Notes: a model not told the origin generated them from the sequence alone. A stretch of 64,000 bases of DNA from Rhodopseudomonas julia (GCF_030813515.1 NZ_JAUSUK010000002.1:1240001-1304000); one strand, 5' to 3'. Shown: positions 27,743-37,559, counted from the stretch's first letter. Program-made: numbers and translations.

Positions 27743-28516
27743 TCAAAGCCCCGTCTGACTTTTCAACCAGCGTCTCCAGTCCTTTTCGTCGCCGTTGAAG
27801 GCGTTTCGGTCAACAGCGCCTTTGATTCCGTCGACACGACCGGTGGCCGTAAACTGCCAGAACAGGAACGGGCGGTTCTTGAAGCGCTCCTTCGGCTCGG
27901 CAGCTACGCTGCGCAGCCAGAAGGGGTAATCCTTGTACCGTCCTTCCAGGATGTCCTTATGGAAGTTGATGTCGGTGTAGATGATCGGCTTCTTGCCGGT
28001 GTGTTCCTCCATCGCTTTCAGGATCACGTCGATCTTTGCAAGCGCCTCTTCCTTGGAGATCTTGTGCGGACAGCTGCGCGACTGATGGTTCCATTCGAGG
28101 TCGAGAACGGGAGGAAGCTGGGTCTTATCCTGCGGAACGGCGAGCTGGTACCACAAGGCCTGTTCGGCAGCTGTGCGGCACCAATACATGAAATGGTAGG
28201 CGCCGCGCGGCACGCCTGCGCGGGCTGCGGCTTCCCAGTTGTCGTAGAAATTCTCGTCGACGTGATCGCCGCCCTCCGACACCTTGATGTAGGCGAAGCG
28301 GATGCCATCGGCGCGGACCCGATTCCAGTCGATATCTCCTTGATATTTGGAGATGTCGATGCCCTGAACGGGCATCGCATGGGCACGCGCCACCCCCGGA
28401 TGCGGGTCTGAGTCCGGCAGATATTTGATTGCCGCTCCGCCGCAGCCGGTAAGCAAGAGGGCCGCGAGAACAACAGGTGCCAGCCTGTGGCAGGAAAAGG
28501 GATATGCGCGCGTCAT
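27743..28516 (-). CDS. GH25 lysozyme-like lipoprotein
   Basis: A predicted exported lipoprotein with a glycoside hydrolase family 25 (N-acetylmuramidase) domain. The signal peptide ends in LLLTGC, a lipobox. The catalytic barrel begins VQGIDISKYQGDIDWNRV; PPVLDLEWN holds the acidic pair and KKPIIYTDINFH, FLFWQFTATGRVDGIKGAVDRN the later strands. The ATG at 28516 is chosen because it places a normal signal peptide at the N-terminus; an ATG at 28546 would add ten residues. No phage genes surround it, so a role in host cell-wall remodelling is more likely than phage lysis. Confidence 0.9.
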   Translation of the reverse strand: MTRAYPFSCHRLAPVVLAALLLTGCGGAAIKYLPDSDPHPGVARAHAMPVQGIDISKYQGDIDWNRVRADGIRFAYIKVSEGGDHVDENFYDNWEAAARAGVPRGAYHFMYWCRTAAEQALWYQLAVPQDKTQLPPVLDLEWNHQSRSCPHKISKEEALAKIDVILKAMEEHTGKKPIIYTDINFHKDILEGRYKDYPFWLRSVAAEPKERFKNRPFLFWQFTATGRVDGIKGAVDRNAFNGDEKDWRRWLKSQTGL

Positions 28517-28634
28517 GTAAGCCGTCCCCAAGGATCGGCCCTTCATGGACGGTTAGCCTTTATCGGTCGTTAATGCCGCACCCTGGAAGCCCGGCCTCGC
28601 AGCAATCTTTTTTTTCTGCGTGGCCGCCGCGCCG

Positions 28635-30044
28635 TCACGAAATCGCAAACCACCATGCGGCGAGGCCTAGAAATGCGAAAAAGCCCACCACGTCGGTGAC
28701 GGTGGTGACGAAGACGGAAGACGCGATCGCGGGGTCGGCCCCGGCTTTTTCCAAGGCAAGCGGAATGAGAATCCCGGCAAGCCCCGCAGCCACCATGTTG
28801 ATGACCATGGCGACGGCGATAATACCGCCCAGTTGGGTGCTGGAGAACCACAACGTCGCCACAACGCCTATGATGATTGCGAAGAGCACGCCATTGGCGA
28901 GACCCACGAGAGCTTCCCTCGAGATGAAGCGGATCGGGTTGATGGTTTCGATGTCACGTGTCGCCAGCGCCCGGACGGCCACCGTCATCGTCTGAGTGCC
29001 GGCATTGCCGCCCATCGAGGCGACGATCGGCATGAGCACGGCCAGTGCCACCATCTGCGAAATCGTGCCATCGAAAAGACCGATCACCATCGAAGCAAGC
29101 AAGGCTGTCCCAAGATTGAGGAGGAGCCAGATGAAGCGCGAACGCACGGCACTGACGAAGGTGTCCGTCAGCTCTTCATCGCCGACACCCGCCAGCCGCT
29201 TGATATCTTCGTCGGCCTCCTCCTCGATCACGTCGACGATATCGTCAATCGTGATGACGCCGACGAGCCGATCGCTTTCGTCAACGACGCCGACGGACAG
29301 GAGGTTGTAGCGCTCGAACAGACGAGCGACCTCTTCCTGGTCGTCAGTCGCGGAGACCGAATGGGTGACCTCGCCCATGATGTCTTCGATGCGCACGGGT
29401 CGCTTGGTGCGCAGCAGGCGATCGAGAGGAACCGTCCCAAGGAAACAGAAGCGTGGATCGACGACAAACACCTCGGTGAAATCGTCGGGAAGTCGATCGT
29501 CCTCCCGCAGGAAGTCGATGGTCTGTCCCACAGTCCAAAAGGGCGGCACGGCTATGAAGCGCGTTGTCATCCGCCGCCCGGCGGACTCCTCCGGGTAGTC
29601 GAAGCTTCGCTCGAGTTTGATGCGTTCCGCGAGCGGCAGGGCCGCGAGGATTTCTTCGCGATCCTCGTCCGCCAGATCTTCAAGAATGCCAATCGCGTCG
29701 TCCGAATCGAGCTCGCGGACGGCTTCGGCGATCGCTGTATTGGGGATCGTTTCGAGAATCTCGTCGCGGACGGTTTCGTCGACCTCGGTCAGTGCCGTCC
29801 AGTCGAAATCGCCGCCCATGAGGGCGATCAGCGCCTCGCGTTCTTCGCGGCTGATCGCCTGCAGAACGTCGCCGAGATCTGATTCGTGCAGATCGCCGAT
29901 CAGAATGTGCAGCCGCTCGGCGTCGCTCGTCTCGATCGCTTCAGAGACCGCTGCGAGGTAAGCGCCGTTCAGCGAGCCTTCCTCGTCGCGAACTTGCGGA
30001 AGCACCGTCTCTTCGTCTTCGCGTGGGAGCGTATCTGTCTGCAT
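28635..30044 (-). CDS. mgtE: Magnesium transporter MgtE
   Basis: MgtE is a dimeric Mg2+ channel gated by cytosolic Mg2+. The 469 residues show the three parts of the family: an acidic N domain (about 30-150), a tandem CBS pair (about 150-280; LLSVGVVDESDRLVGVITIDD), and a C-terminal membrane domain of five helices with the conserved MPIVASMGGNAGTQTMTVAVRALA. Length and order match known MgtE proteins. It precedes the GH25 gene on the same strand with a gap of about 90-120 bases and follows the tRNA-Leu terminator. Confidence 0.96.
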   Translation of the reverse strand: MQTDTLPREDEETVLPQVRDEEGSLNGAYLAAVSEAIETSDAERLHILIGDLHESDLGDVLQAISREEREALIALMGGDFDWTALTEVDETVRDEILETIPNTAIAEAVRELDSDDAIGILEDLADEDREEILAALPLAERIKLERSFDYPEESAGRRMTTRFIAVPPFWTVGQTIDFLREDDRLPDDFTEVFVVDPRFCFLGTVPLDRLLRTKRPVRIEDIMGEVTHSVSATDDQEEVARLFERYNLLSVGVVDESDRLVGVITIDDIVDVIEEEADEDIKRLAGVGDEELTDTFVSAVRSRFIWLLLNLGTALLASMVIGLFDGTISQMVALAVLMPIVASMGGNAGTQTMTVAVRALATRDIETINPIRFISREALVGLANGVLFAIIIGVVATLWFSSTQLGGIIAVAMVINMVAAGLAGILIPLALEKAGADPAIASSVFVTTVTDVVGFFAFLGLAAWWFAIS

Positions 30045-30114
30045 CGCACGTCTTTAGGGCTGCGGCCCTGCCGGGTCCAGCGGAGCCGGCCAGAAACGCC
30101 GATGTTACAGACAA

Positions 30115-30139
30115 TAAAAAAGGTGGCCGAAGCCACCTT
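30115..30139 (-). terminator. Intrinsic terminator of tRNA-Leu
   Basis: On the minus strand AAGGTGGC, loop TTCG, GCCACCTT forms an 8-bp stem with a stable UUCG-type loop, followed by TTTTATT. It begins 6 bases past the tRNA CCA end. Confidence 0.88.
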
Positions 30140-30145
30140 TTGAAT

Positions 30146-30230
30146 TGGTGCGGTCGAGAGGACTCGAACCTCCACGGGTTGCCCCACAGCGACCTCAACG
30201 CTGCGCGTCTACCAGTTCCGCCACGACCGC
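30146..30230 (-). tRNA. tRNA-Leu (anticodon GAG)
   Basis: An 85-base class II tRNA. Acceptor arms GCGGTCG and CGACCGC pair; the D arm contains AACTGGTAGA; the anticodon stem CAGCG/CGCTG encloses the loop TTGAGGT, anticodon GAG, which reads CUC and CUU leucine codons. A long variable arm (GGGGCAACCC) follows, as in tRNA-Leu, then the T arm with GGTTCGAGTCC. CCA is encoded. A terminator follows directly. Confidence 0.97.
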
Positions 30231-30415
30231 GAAATGCTGCGCCGGTCAAGCCAGCGCGCGGTCATGTAGCAAATGGTCGGAGCCGAAACAAGGCCAGTCT
30301 CGCTACAAGATGCGCTTTCCCAAAATGACGCGGCCTGGGAGCCCGGATAGGCCTGCGCGTGCGACGCGGTCGTCGCCCCTCGCCTTTGTCTGCGCCGAGG
30401 ATTATGTGAACCGCC

Positions 30416-31177
30416 ATGACGTCATTGCCTGAAGCCCCCGCGTGGGGCATCGATTCTCCTGCTGAACGCGAGAAACCGAGTGAAAGCCTGTGGCCCGAGC
30501 CGGCAGATACGCCGGTCGAGTTGCGGATTTCACATGAACCGATTCCGTACGAGGACGCGCTTATCTTCATGGATGAGCGCGCTGCCGCGATTCGTGCCGG
30601 AGAGGCTCCCGAATGCCTGTGGCTTCTCGAACATCCCCCCCTTTACACCGCGGGAACGAGCGCTCGCGCTCAGGACCTGCTGACGCCTGAGCGTTTTCCG
30701 GTCTTCAAGACCGGCAGGGGCGGACAATACACGTATCACGGCCCGGGTCAGAGGGTCGCCTATGTGATGCTCGACCTGGAAAGGCGGCAAAGGGATATCC
30801 GAGTCTACGTACGCAGCCTGGAGGCGTGGTTGATCTCGGCGCTGGCGCGTTTCGGCGTCAACGGAGAACGCCGGGACGGGCGCGTCGGAATCTGGGTTCA
30901 AAGGCCGGACAGGCCGCCGCTCTTTGACGGTTCACCGGCCGAAGACAAAATCGCGGCACTGGGCGTGCGGGTCCGCCGCTGGGTTACCTTTCACGGCATA
31001 TCGCTCAACGTGGCGCCAGACCTTGAGCACTTCTCCGGAATCGTACCTTGCGGCATCACGGGTTACGGCGTGACGAGCCTGAAGGATCTCGGCATGTCTG
31101 CGAATATGGCTGACGCAGATCGGGCTCTCATCGAGGCCTTCGAGGAGGTTTTCGGCCCCCTCGCCCGCACCCCGTAA
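30416..31177 (+). CDS. lipB: Lipoyl(octanoyl) transferase LipB
   Basis: LipB moves octanoate from acyl-carrier protein to the lipoyl domains of E2 and GcvH proteins, giving the substrate for LipA. Conserved blocks are [37 protein letters not shown], the lysine region [19 protein letters not shown], and the catalytic cysteine in [14 protein letters not shown]. The 253-residue protein has an N-terminal extension of about 35 residues, common in this order. It is convergent with the exported-protein gene at 31195. Confidence 0.96.
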   Translation: MTSLPEAPAWGIDSPAEREKPSESLWPEPADTPVELRISHEPIPYEDALIFMDERAAAIRAGEAPECLWLLEHPPLYTAGTSARAQDLLTPERFPVFKTGRGGQYTYHGPGQRVAYVMLDLERRQRDIRVYVRSLEAWLISALARFGVNGERRDGRVGIWVQRPDRPPLFDGSPAEDKIAALGVRVRRWVTFHGISLNVAPDLEHFSGIVPCGITGYGVTSLKDLGMSANMADADRALIEAFEEVFGPLARTP

Positions 31178-31194
31178 AGAGGAAGCGACGCGGT

Positions 31195-31626
31195 TTACGG
31201 TGAAGCCATGACCGTCCAGGTCTCGGCGGTCTTGCGAATGTAGAGGTAGGTGCGGCTTTGCACTCGCTCGGCTCCTGATGGCGCCAGTTGCACCGTCACG
31301 GACACCCGCGTCAGGTCACTTGGCAATCCCGGCTCCTTAAGCGTCGCCAAAAAGGCCTGTTGCACAGCCTGACGCGCTTCAAAAAAAGTCAGCGGACGGC
31401 TTTCCGGTGTCAGGAGGACTTTCACATGCCCGTCGCGGGGATCGTCCTCTGGCATGAAATGCAGGCGCACATTGGCAATTCTGTCGCTGGAATGATCCGC
31501 GGCGAGCATTGCATTCTGGCCGTCCAATGGTCTGCCGAACGCCACACCAGATGTCGCGACTGTACCAATCGCGAGGCCAAAGAAGAGCGCCAAACGCAGC
31601 CGTGGGCCTGTAGAAGACGGCATCAT
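31195..31626 (-). CDS. Exported protein of unknown function
   Basis: A 143-residue protein with an N-terminal signal peptide (LRLALFFGLAIGTVATSGVAFG, likely cleaved after AFG or nearby). The mature part has no family that I recognise. It has an amphipathic helix (FFEARQAVQQAFLATL) and ends in a beta-rich stretch (SRTYLYIRKTAETWTVMAS). It lies downstream of acyP (75-base gap) on the same strand. Confidence 0.72.
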   Translation of the reverse strand: MMPSSTGPRLRLALFFGLAIGTVATSGVAFGRPLDGQNAMLAADHSSDRIANVRLHFMPEDDPRDGHVKVLLTPESRPLTFFEARQAVQQAFLATLKEPGLPSDLTRVSVTVQLAPSGAERVQSRTYLYIRKTAETWTVMASP

Positions 31627-31701
31627 CCCAACCCGTTCGCCTTGCCGGCGCCAGCATATCTTAACGAAGGGTTGACGCGCTAAATCAACTTTAAATCAAA
31701 G

Positions 31702-31992
31702 TTAACGATCAAGATATTCCACGCGGAAGGGACCGCTCTGTGGCTCCTCCTCGCCAATCACCTGGACGGCATCGACCGAAGCCAGAGCCGGGCCTGAGCG
31801 CAATGCTGCGAGCATCGCGTCCACCTGGTCGACCGAACCCGTGAATACAGCCTCGACCGCTCCGTCGCTCCGATTCGCCACCCAGCCGGAAAGGTCGAGA
31901 TCATTCGCCCTCCCCTTGGTCCACGCCCGGTAAGATACACCCTGAACACGTCCTGTTATCACCACTCGAACGGTCTTTTCTGCCACGGTCAC
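31702..31992 (-). CDS. acyP: Acylphosphatase
   Basis: A small enzyme hydrolysing acyl phosphates. The 96-residue product has the signature VITGRVQGVSYRAWTKGRA, with the catalytic arginine in GRVQGVSYR, and GWVANRSDGAVEAVFTGS carrying the catalytic asparagine and following strand. The frame stays open to 32163 but that part overlaps cfa and has no acylphosphatase similarity. GTG at 31992, 13 bases after the cfa stop and preceded by AAAGG, gives the usual length; a second GTG two codons later is possible. Confidence 0.93.
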   Translation of the reverse strand: MTVAEKTVRVVITGRVQGVSYRAWTKGRANDLDLSGWVANRSDGAVEAVFTGSVDQVDAMLAALRSGPALASVDAVQVIGEEEPQSGPFRVEYLDR

Positions 31993-32005
31993 TGTGCCTT
32001 TGAGG

Positions 32006-33253
32006 TCATTGCGCTGCGTCGACCAAGAGTGAGCCTTGGCGCAGTTGCTTCTCGGTTTCTTCGATCCAATCCCGAACGATCGGCACGGCATCCCTCTGGC
32101 GTGCCAGAATGAGTTGGAAGACCATGTTGGAGCCGTGCACGAAGCCCAGTTCCACCGCCGCAAGATAGAATTCCCACATCCGGACGAAGCGCTCGTCCAT
32201 CAATTCGATCGCCTTGTCGCGGTTGGCCTGGAAGCGATTGTACCATTCTCTGATCGTATACCCGTAGTGGAGACGGAGCACCTCGGCATCGCACACCCAC
32301 AACCTGTTGCGTTCCGTGGCAGCAAAAACTTCCGATATCGCCGGCACATAGCCTCCCGGGAAAATGTACTTGTTGAGGAAGGGGCCCGTTATTCCCGGCG
32401 GTGACATGCGGCCGATGGAGTGCAGCACCATGAAGCCGTCAGGCTTCAACAAGCTGAAGACCTTGCGGAAGTAGGCGTCGTAGAAGCGATACCCGACATG
32501 CTCGAACATTCCGACTGAGACGATGCGGTCAAATTCGCCTTCGATTTCGCGGTAATCCTTCTCCACGAATTTGACGCGGCCGGAGAGGCCTTTTGCTTCA
32601 GCCCATCGGCGCGCCGCCGCGAGCTGCTCCGTTGCCGGATTGACGCCCATGACCTCGACATCGAAGGTTTCGGCCAGAAAGATCGCAAGACCTCCCCATC
32701 CGGAGCCGATATCCAGGACCTTCATTCCGGGCCGGAGCTGAAGTTTCGCTCCGATATGGCGCAGCTTTGCAAGCTGCGCGTCCTCCAACGTTTCGTTCTC
32801 GGGATCACGCCAATAGGCGCAGGAATACTGCATCCGCTCATCGAGAAAGAGGCGGTAGACATCCTCCTTGACGTTGTAATGATGTTTGGCGTTCTGCTTT
32901 GATCGCCCTGGCATGTTGTTCTGATGCCAGCGTCTCAGAGCGCGATAGCCCGTATTGACAACCGTCTGTGCCGGATGGGCCGAGAGGTAATCCTGGTTGA
33001 TCGAGAAGAGCCTCAAGAATTCATGGACGGTGGCGCCGTTTTCGAATGTCAGCGTCCCGTCCATGTAGGCTTCCGGAGCAACGAGCTCCGGATTCATCGC
33101 TAGCTGCCAATGGAGTTTCGGATCATGCAGGCGCATGGTCACAACCGGGCCGGGCTTCTTGCCGCCAAAAAGATGCTCGCGACCTTCTGCGTCGATCAGA
33201 GTGAGCCGACCATTGCGCACGAATTGTCGAAGGATGCTTTTCAGGAGCCACAT
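32006..33253 (-). CDS. cfa: Cyclopropane-fatty-acyl-phospholipid synthase family protein
   Basis: Adds a methylene from S-adenosylmethionine across double bonds of membrane phospholipid acyl chains. At 415 residues it has an N-terminal lipid-binding domain and a Rossmann methyltransferase domain with motif I KVLDIGSGWGGLAIFLAE. HYNVKEDVYRLFLDERMQYSCAYW and FVEKDYREIEGEFDRIVSVGMFEHVG are strongly conserved in CFA synthases. The product would stabilise membranes under acid or stationary-phase stress. Related methyltransferases acting on other lipids exist, so substrate is inferred. Confidence 0.93.
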   Translation of the reverse strand: MWLLKSILRQFVRNGRLTLIDAEGREHLFGGKKPGPVVTMRLHDPKLHWQLAMNPELVAPEAYMDGTLTFENGATVHEFLRLFSINQDYLSAHPAQTVVNTGYRALRRWHQNNMPGRSKQNAKHHYNVKEDVYRLFLDERMQYSCAYWRDPENETLEDAQLAKLRHIGAKLQLRPGMKVLDIGSGWGGLAIFLAETFDVEVMGVNPATEQLAAARRWAEAKGLSGRVKFVEKDYREIEGEFDRIVSVGMFEHVGYRFYDAYFRKVFSLLKPDGFMVLHSIGRMSPPGITGPFLNKYIFPGGYVPAISEVFAATERNRLWVCDAEVLRLHYGYTIREWYNRFQANRDKAIELMDERFVRMWEFYLAAVELGFVHGSNMVFQLILARQRDAVPIVRDWIEETEKQLRQGSLLVDAAQ

Positions 33254-33344
33254 CGGGGAAAAGTCTCCCTTTTTGTCACACCCAATTTTATCGCGCGCAA
33301 TCTGACGAGTGAAACCCCCTCCCGGTTGTGATCATTCAGGCGAC

Positions 33345-35369
33345 TTACTCGAACTCGATGAGCACCTGATCGAAGGCCACCACGTCGCCCGGAGCCGCGC
33401 AGATCTTCTTGATGACGACATTACGCTCGGCCCGAAGGACGTTCTCCATCTTCATTGCTTCGACGGTGGCGAGAGTTTCACCGGCCTCGACCTTTTGTCC
33501 CTCTTCAACTGGAAGAGACACAACGATACCCGGCATCGGGCAGGCCAGGCGGTTGTCGAGTTCGCTCACCGCCTTTTCGGGCATATGGCGATAGATCTCG
33601 CCGACGGATGGACGGATAAGCTGGGTCATTCGGGCGACGCCGCGACGCTCGACACGCAAGGCAGCACCCCGGCGTTCGATCTGGGCGAACACCTCCTTGT
33701 CGTCGACGATCCCGTGCCACAGAAGATCACCCGGCTTCCACGCCGTCATCACCCGATGCTCGATGCCGTCGACGATCATTTCGACATCGAACGGAATCGA
33801 GGGCATTCCCGACGTGATGGTGATGTCGACCGCCTCTCCGTCGATCAGGACCACCCAATCCGGGCGAATGGTGCCGGGATGAGGACGCAGGCGGCCCGAG
33901 AGATCGTCCAGGCGAACGCGCTCGATCAATTGAACGCAGGTGGCGATCGCCGCCAGAATCCGCAGATCCTCGTCGCTCGCTTCGGCGCCTTCGAAGTTCT
34001 TGCCATATTCCTCGGCGATGAAAGCGGTGGAGAGATCGCCGCGACGGAAGCGCGGATGCGCCATCAAACCGCTCAAGAATGCGATGTTGTTGCGGATGCC
34101 GGTGATCGTGAACGCATCGAGCGCATCCGACATCACGTCGATCGCCTTTTCGCGAGCGGCCATCCCCTCACCTTCTGCGTAGGTGCAGAGTTTGGCGATC
34201 ATCGGATCGTAAAAGAGAGTGATCTCGGAGCCTTCGACGACACCCGTATCATTTCGGATGATGGTGCCTTCGCGCGCTGCGTCTTCCGGGGGTCGATAGC
34301 GGCGCAGGCGGCCGGTCGATGGGAGAAACCCGCGGAAGGGATCTTCGGCATAGAGACGAGCTTCGATCGCCCACCCCTTCAGAACGACGTCTTTCTGCGC
34401 AAGCGGGAGCTTTTCGCCGTCGGCAATACGGATCATCAACTCGACCAGATCGAGACCCGTGACGAGTTCGGTCACCGGATGTTCCACCTGCAGACGGGTG
34501 TTCATTTCCAAGAAATAGAAGTTGCGGTCGCGGTCGACGATGAACTCGACGGTGCCGGCTGTCTCATAGCCGACGGCGGCGGCGAGGGCACATGCCTGAG
34601 CGCCCATAGCGGCGCGCGTCTCGGGATCAAGGAAGGAAGATGGCGCCTCTTCTATCACCTTCTGGTTGCGCCGCTGAATGGAGCATTCCCGTTCGCCCAG
34701 ATGGATGACATTGCCGTGCTTGTCAGCCAGGACCTGGATCTCAATGTGGCGCGGCTGCTCGACGAACTTCTCGATGAAAATCCGCTCATCGCCGAAGGAG
34801 GACTTGGCTTCGCGCCGCGCGAGATCGAAACCTTCGCGCACTTCCTGCTCGTTCCAGGCGACACGCATTCCCTTGCCGCCGCCGCCGGCAGATGCCTTCA
34901 GCATGACCGGCAGGCCGATCTCGGCAGAGATACGTACGGCCTCATCGCCGCTTTCGATCAGGCCCATATGGCCGGGCACCACACTCACGCCGGCATCCTT
35001 GGCGACTTTTTTGGAGGTGATCTTGTCGCCCATCGCTTCGATCGCGCCGATCGGCGGGCCAATGAAGACGATTCCCGCCTCCGCGAGAGCCTTCGCAAAG
35101 TTCGCATTCTCTGACAGGAAGCCGTAGCCTGGATGAACGGCTTCGGCGCCGGTCTGGCGGCAGGCCTCGATGATCTTGTCGAGCTTCAGGTAGCTTTCAG
35201 CGGCAGGCGCCGGGCCGATCGCGACTTTCTCGTCCGCCATTTCCACATGCAGCGCATTTCGGTCCGCTTCCGAATAGACCGCAACAGTGGCGATTCCCAT
35301 CTTTTGGGCTGAACGAATGATGCGGCAGGCGATCTCGCCGCGATTGGCGATCAATATCTTACGGAACAT
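33345..35369 (-). CDS. pccA: Propionyl-CoA carboxylase alpha subunit (biotin carboxylase + BCCP)
   Basis: The ATP-dependent biotin carboxylase subunit that, with PccB, makes methylmalonyl-CoA from propionyl-CoA. The 674 residues run: biotin carboxylase N domain (FRKILIANRGEIACRI), ATP-grasp domain with the glycine-rich loop KASAGGGGKGMRV, biotin carboxylase C domain, a linker/BT domain, and a biotinyl domain with the biotinylated lysine in EAMKMENVL. Length and linker fit PccA better than acetyl- or methylcrotonyl-CoA carboxylase subunits. pccB is not adjacent in this window. Confidence 0.93.
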   Translation of the reverse strand: MFRKILIANRGEIACRIIRSAQKMGIATVAVYSEADRNALHVEMADEKVAIGPAPAAESYLKLDKIIEACRQTGAEAVHPGYGFLSENANFAKALAEAGIVFIGPPIGAIEAMGDKITSKKVAKDAGVSVVPGHMGLIESGDEAVRISAEIGLPVMLKASAGGGGKGMRVAWNEQEVREGFDLARREAKSSFGDERIFIEKFVEQPRHIEIQVLADKHGNVIHLGERECSIQRRNQKVIEEAPSSFLDPETRAAMGAQACALAAAVGYETAGTVEFIVDRDRNFYFLEMNTRLQVEHPVTELVTGLDLVELMIRIADGEKLPLAQKDVVLKGWAIEARLYAEDPFRGFLPSTGRLRRYRPPEDAAREGTIIRNDTGVVEGSEITLFYDPMIAKLCTYAEGEGMAAREKAIDVMSDALDAFTITGIRNNIAFLSGLMAHPRFRRGDLSTAFIAEEYGKNFEGAEASDEDLRILAAIATCVQLIERVRLDDLSGRLRPHPGTIRPDWVVLIDGEAVDITITSGMPSIPFDVEMIVDGIEHRVMTAWKPGDLLWHGIVDDKEVFAQIERRGAALRVERRGVARMTQLIRPSVGEIYRHMPEKAVSELDNRLACPMPGIVVSLPVEEGQKVEAGETLATVEAMKMENVLRAERNVVIKKICAAPGDVVAFDQVLIEFE

Positions 35370-35565
35370 TCGAAAAAACTTCCCCCCTCTTGCGGTGGTG
35401 CCCGTTTATGTGAGCAAGGCGCGCCTCGACAAGCGAAAAGAGCGCAAGCGTGGCTCCGGGTCAAAGTGGTTTGCGCGCGAAAATGCATGTCATCCATGCG
35501 GCACGGGCTTGTCGTGGCACAATTGCCTCGCAAATGGACCAGCAGACTTTTGAGGAGATCGCAAT

Positions 35566-36693
35566 ATGGATGTGCGCGCCGCGGTGGCCTTCGAGGCCGG
35601 CAAACCACTTGAAATCACGAACGTTCAGCTCGAGGGCCCGAGAGAGGGCGAAGTGCTCGTCGAGGTGAAGGCGACCGGAATTTGCCACACCGACGAATTC
35701 ACTCTGTCGGGCGCCGATCCCGAGGGACTCTTCCCGTCAATTCTGGGGCACGAGGGTGCAGGCGTGGTGGTCGATGTCGGGCCGGGCGTCACAAGCGTCA
35801 AGAAGGGCGACCACGTCATTCCGCTCTATACGCCGGAATGCCGCGAATGCCCCTCCTGCCTGTCCCGCAAGACCAACCTTTGCACGGCGATCCGTTCCAC
35901 GCAGGGCCAGGGATTGATGCCCGACGGCACGTCGCGGTTCTCGATCGATGGCAAGCCACTGCACCACTACATGGGCACGTCCACCTTCGCGAATTTCACG
36001 GTGCTGCCGGAGATTGCGGTCGCGAAGGTGCGCGAGGACGCCCCATTCGACAAGATCTGCTACATCGGCTGCGGGGTGACGACAGGTGTCGGTGCCGTCG
36101 TCAACACGGCGAAAGTCGAGCCCGGCGCTACGGCCATCGTCTTCGGTCTCGGCGGGATCGGCCTCAACGTGATTCAAGGGCTGCGGCTGGTCGGCGCCGA
36201 CATGATCATCGGCGTCGACCTCAACAATTCCAAGAAGGAATGGGGTGAGCGCTTCGGCATGACCCATTTCGTCAATCCGAAGGAGATTGGCGAGGACCTC
36301 GTCCCCTATCTCGTCAACCTGACGAAGCGCGGCGCAGACCAGATCGGCGGGGCCGATTACACCTTCGACTGCACCGGCAACGTCACGGTCATGCGCCAGG
36401 CGCTCGAATCCGCGCATCGTGGCTGGGGTCAGTCGATCGTGATCGGCGTAGCGCCGGCAGGCGCGGAAATTTCTACGCGGCCGTTTCAGCTGGTGACCGG
36501 CCGCACATGGAAAGGCACGGCCTTCGGCGGCGCAAGGGGGCGGACCGATGTTCCCAAAATCGTCGACTGGTACATGGAGGGCAAGATCGACATCGACCCG
36601 ATGATCACCCACCTCTTGTCCCTCGAAGACATCAATCGCGGCTTCGATCTGATGCATGCGGGTGAATCGATTCGCAGCGTCGTCGTCTATTGA
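35566..36693 (+). CDS. frmA: S-(hydroxymethyl)glutathione dehydrogenase (class III alcohol dehydrogenase)
   Basis: Oxidises S-hydroxymethylglutathione (formaldehyde bound to glutathione) to S-formylglutathione with NAD+; also reduces S-nitrosoglutathione. Catalytic zinc ligands are in [14 protein letters not shown] and [11 protein letters not shown]; the four structural-zinc cysteines are in [15 protein letters not shown]; the NAD site is [13 protein letters not shown]. At 375 residues it has class III length. GAGGAG lies 8 bases before the ATG. fghA follows 32 bases downstream and does the next step. Confidence 0.97.
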   Translation: MDVRAAVAFEAGKPLEITNVQLEGPREGEVLVEVKATGICHTDEFTLSGADPEGLFPSILGHEGAGVVVDVGPGVTSVKKGDHVIPLYTPECRECPSCLSRKTNLCTAIRSTQGQGLMPDGTSRFSIDGKPLHHYMGTSTFANFTVLPEIAVAKVREDAPFDKICYIGCGVTTGVGAVVNTAKVEPGATAIVFGLGGIGLNVIQGLRLVGADMIIGVDLNNSKKEWGERFGMTHFVNPKEIGEDLVPYLVNLTKRGADQIGGADYTFDCTGNVTVMRQALESAHRGWGQSIVIGVAPAGAEISTRPFQLVTGRTWKGTAFGGARGRTDVPKIVDWYMEGKIDIDPMITHLLSLEDINRGFDLMHAGESIRSVVVY

Positions 36694-36725
36694 GGCGTTC
36701 GTCGCCGCAGCTAAGGGAGATCTCC

Positions 36726-37559
36726 GTGGAGACCATTTCGACCTGGGCCGCTCATGGCGGCACGCAGGGCGTCTACAGCCATGCCTCTGAAGCGACGGGA
36801 ACCGAGATGACCTTTGCCGTCTTCGTTCCTCCGCAGGCGAAGGTCGCGCCCTGCCCCATCGTCACCTATCTGTCAGGGCTCACCTGCACCCATGCCAACG
36901 TCATGGAGAAGGGCGAATACCGCCGCGCGGCGGCCGAGCACGGCCTGATCGTCGTCTGTCCAGATACGTCGCCCCGAGGAGAGGGCGTCGCTGATGACGA
37001 CGCCTATGACATGGGTCAGGGCGCAGGCTTCTATCTCGACGCGACGGAAGAACCCTGGGCGCAGCATTTCCGCATGGAAAGCTATGTCCGGGACGAACTT
37101 CCGGCGGTGATTGCAGCGAACTTTCCCGTCGATACCGAGCGACAATCGATCTTGGGCCATTCGATGGGCGGGCATGGGGCTTTGACGCTGGCGCTCAAAA
37201 ATCCTGGACGCTACCGAGCATGTTCGGCCTTTGCGCCGATCGTGGCGCCGATCGAGGTGCCATGGGGCCAGAAAGCCTTGCCTACCTATCTCGGGAGCGA
37301 TGAGCAGAGCTGGAGGCCGTATGACGCCTGCGCGTTGATCGCCGACGGCGCGCGCTTTTCAGAATTTCTCGTCGACCAGGGAACGGGTGACAATTTTCTG
37401 GCTGAGCAGCTTAGGCCGGAGCTCTTCGAAAAGGCCTGCGCCGCAGGAGGCATCCCGCTGACGCTTCGTATGCAGCCGGGCTACGATCATTCCTATTATT
37501 TCATCTCCACCTTCATGGAGGATCACCTGACCTGGCATGCCAAGCGCCTGAAGGGCTGA
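36726..37559 (+). CDS. fghA: S-formylglutathione hydrolase
   Basis: Hydrolyses S-formylglutathione to formate and glutathione, completing formaldehyde detoxification begun by FrmA. An alpha/beta hydrolase of the esterase D family, 277 residues. The nucleophile serine is in ILGHSMGGHGALTLAL, the oxyanion region in YLSGLTCTHAN, and the histidine in PGYDHSYYFISTF. The start is GTG at 36726 with AAGGGAG upstream; a TTG frame start at 36690 overlapping frmA is less likely. Gene order frmA-fghA indicates an operon. Confidence 0.96.
   Translation: METISTWAAHGGTQGVYSHASEATGTEMTFAVFVPPQAKVAPCPIVTYLSGLTCTHANVMEKGEYRRAAAEHGLIVVCPDTSPRGEGVADDDAYDMGQGAGFYLDATEEPWAQHFRMESYVRDELPAVIAANFPVDTERQSILGHSMGGHGALTLALKNPGRYRACSAFAPIVAPIEVPWGQKALPTYLGSDEQSWRPYDACALIADGARFSEFLVDQGTGDNFLAEQLRPELFEKACAAGGIPLTLRMQPGYDHSYYFISTFMEDHLTWHAKRLKG

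Noticed and set aside
27743-28516. Prophage remnant, from the GH25 lysozyme
   Set aside because: A lipobox and no holin, terminase, integrase or structural genes nearby; neighbours are housekeeping genes.
33309-35114. 601-codon plus-strand frame antisense to pccA
   Set aside because: Shadow of pccA: His/Asp-rich, no recognisable domain, no ribosome site.
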